This document shows positions 63,430-64,000 of a stretch of DNA of 64,000 nt, piece after piece (position 1 is the stretch's first letter; every line of letters begins with the position of its first letter). Under the pieces are notes generated by a model, which had not been told where the DNA came from, made no database searches, and was given only the letters and a program-made list of their open reading frames with translations. The position numbers and the translations under genes are program-made. This stretch comes from Kiritimatiellota bacterium B12222 (GTDB lineage Bacteria > Verrucomicrobiota > Kiritimatiellia > SS1-B-03-39 > UBA6053): positions 4,154,001 to 4,218,000 of the forward strand of contig CP120722.1 of NCBI GenBank assembly GCA_029719485.1, given 5' to 3'.

Positions 63430-64000
63430 TGACCCAAAAAAACATCATCCTCACGGGGATCAGCCTGCTACTCATTGCAGTAGCAGGCGTCAATATTGTT
63501 AAAAATAGTGGCTTCTTTCACACCCCGAGAGGTCTGAGTTGGGATGCGGATACCGTGCTTGCGGAACGCTTACTTCCCGAAATGTCCTCAGGGGATCATC
63601 TCTTGCTCATACAACCCTTCCCCCCACTCCGGGGAACCCAGGAAGAGAGCAGCGAAAAAGCCCTTCTGAAACTCTGGAAAAATAACAATATCCCAGTCGA
63701 TGTGGCTTACGTCTACGAACAACCGCGCCCCCCGGCTCCGCCAAAATATGGCCCACTTTCCAAATCGGAGTTCCAAGAAATCTTAGCCCGCCATCCACAT
63801 ACCCAATATATCTTCAGTCGGGTAAACATGAGCACCGCCACCGCACTAAGCCTGCGGGAATCAGGGGCGCCTGAAGCCATTCTGATTCTTTCCGCCAATT
63901 TTGCCGACTCAACCCTGTGTAATCCCGAAGCCCTCCGCCAAGCGGGAATTGTGGAAAACACAGTCGTCATGCGGATCCCCAGCGATCTCTCCATCAACCG
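63429..64000 (+). CDS. Membrane-anchored protein of unknown function (3' end outside window)
   Basis: An open frame starts at the ATG at 63429, overlapping the upstream stop by one base (TGATG), and runs to the right edge (at least 190 residues). A single membrane helix near the N-terminus (IILTGISLLLIAVAGVNIV) precedes a soluble domain with RLLPEMSSGDHLLLI, LSKSEFQEILARHP and GAPEAILILSANFADS. The gene at 14723-15394 has matching segments in the same order, so both are members of one unnamed family. Like that gene, it is close to a pseudopilin. The C-terminus is not visible. Confidence 0.7.
   Translation, partial: MTQKNIILTGISLLLIAVAGVNIVKNSGFFHTPRGLSWDADTVLAERLLPEMSSGDHLLLIQPFPPLRGTQEESSEKALLKLWKNNNIPVDVAYVYEQPRPPAPPKYGPLSKSEFQEILARHPHTQYIFSRVNMSTATALSLRESGAPEAILILSANFADSTLCNPEALRQAGIVENTVVMRIPSDLSIN

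Overview
The window reads as a chromosomal segment of a Verrucomicrobiota-type bacterium (Opitutales/Puniceicoccales-like; Lentisphaerota or Kiritimatiellota are less likely). The grounds are five proteins with PEP-CTERM tails, two of them built from autotransporter-associated beta-strand repeats, pseudopilins ending in an H-X9-DG motif, a giant N-terminally anchored protein resembling Verru_Chthon cassette protein A, and many sulfatases and glycoside hydrolases. The assignment rests on family recognition only; there is no rRNA gene in the window.

Layout. 1-8 kb is housekeeping or unrelated: a partial exported protein, a small secreted protein, a SHOCT-domain protein, HrpA helicase, a lone receiver domain, FolC and tRNA-Pro(TGG). 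Directly behind the tRNA lies an array of five 134-135 bp tandem repeats, each ending in a copy of the last 19 nt of the tRNA. 9-64 kb is a large polysaccharide-utilisation region. In order it holds: a clan GH-A-like hydrolase/sulfatase/pseudopilin operon (9.0-14.7 kb); a GH38 mannosidase and esterase (15.9-19.8 kb); a PEP-CTERM protein, a repeat array and two sulfatases (19.9-24.6 kb); a beta-strand-repeat PEP-CTERM protein and a tannase-like esterase (25.1-30.1 kb); two FAD oxidoreductases, a PEP-CTERM protein and an AraC regulator (30.4-36.2 kb); a leftward four-gene operon of GH-A-like hydrolase, sulfatase and two GH38 enzymes (47.3 to 36.3 kb); a pseudopilin-like pair (47.4-52.0 kb); a GntR-LacI regulator and a XylR-type regulator (52.4-54.7 kb); and a rightward operon of GH16, two PEP-CTERM proteins, GH10, pseudopilin, a domain protein and a membrane protein (54.9 kb to the edge).

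How it may work together (inference). The GH-A-like enzymes, GH16 and tannase-like esterase carry signal peptides, whereas the four sulfatases, three GH38 enzymes, GH10, the CE1-like esterase and the FAD oxidoreductases do not. This suggests extracellular or periplasmic cutting, uptake of sulfated (probably mannose-containing) oligosaccharides, and desulfation and trimming in the cytoplasm. No transporter is encoded in the window. A palindromic motif, CTTTAAAG with A/T-rich flanks, sits 18-135 bp upstream of most of the operon heads and is a good candidate for the operator or promoter element of this regulon.

The most interesting items are the tRNA-tail repeat array (similar in design to the E. 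coli tyrT/rtT locus), the CTTTAAAG element, a roughly 200-residue domain shared by the GH16 enzyme and a stand-alone secreted protein, and pseudopilin genes built into polysaccharide operons.
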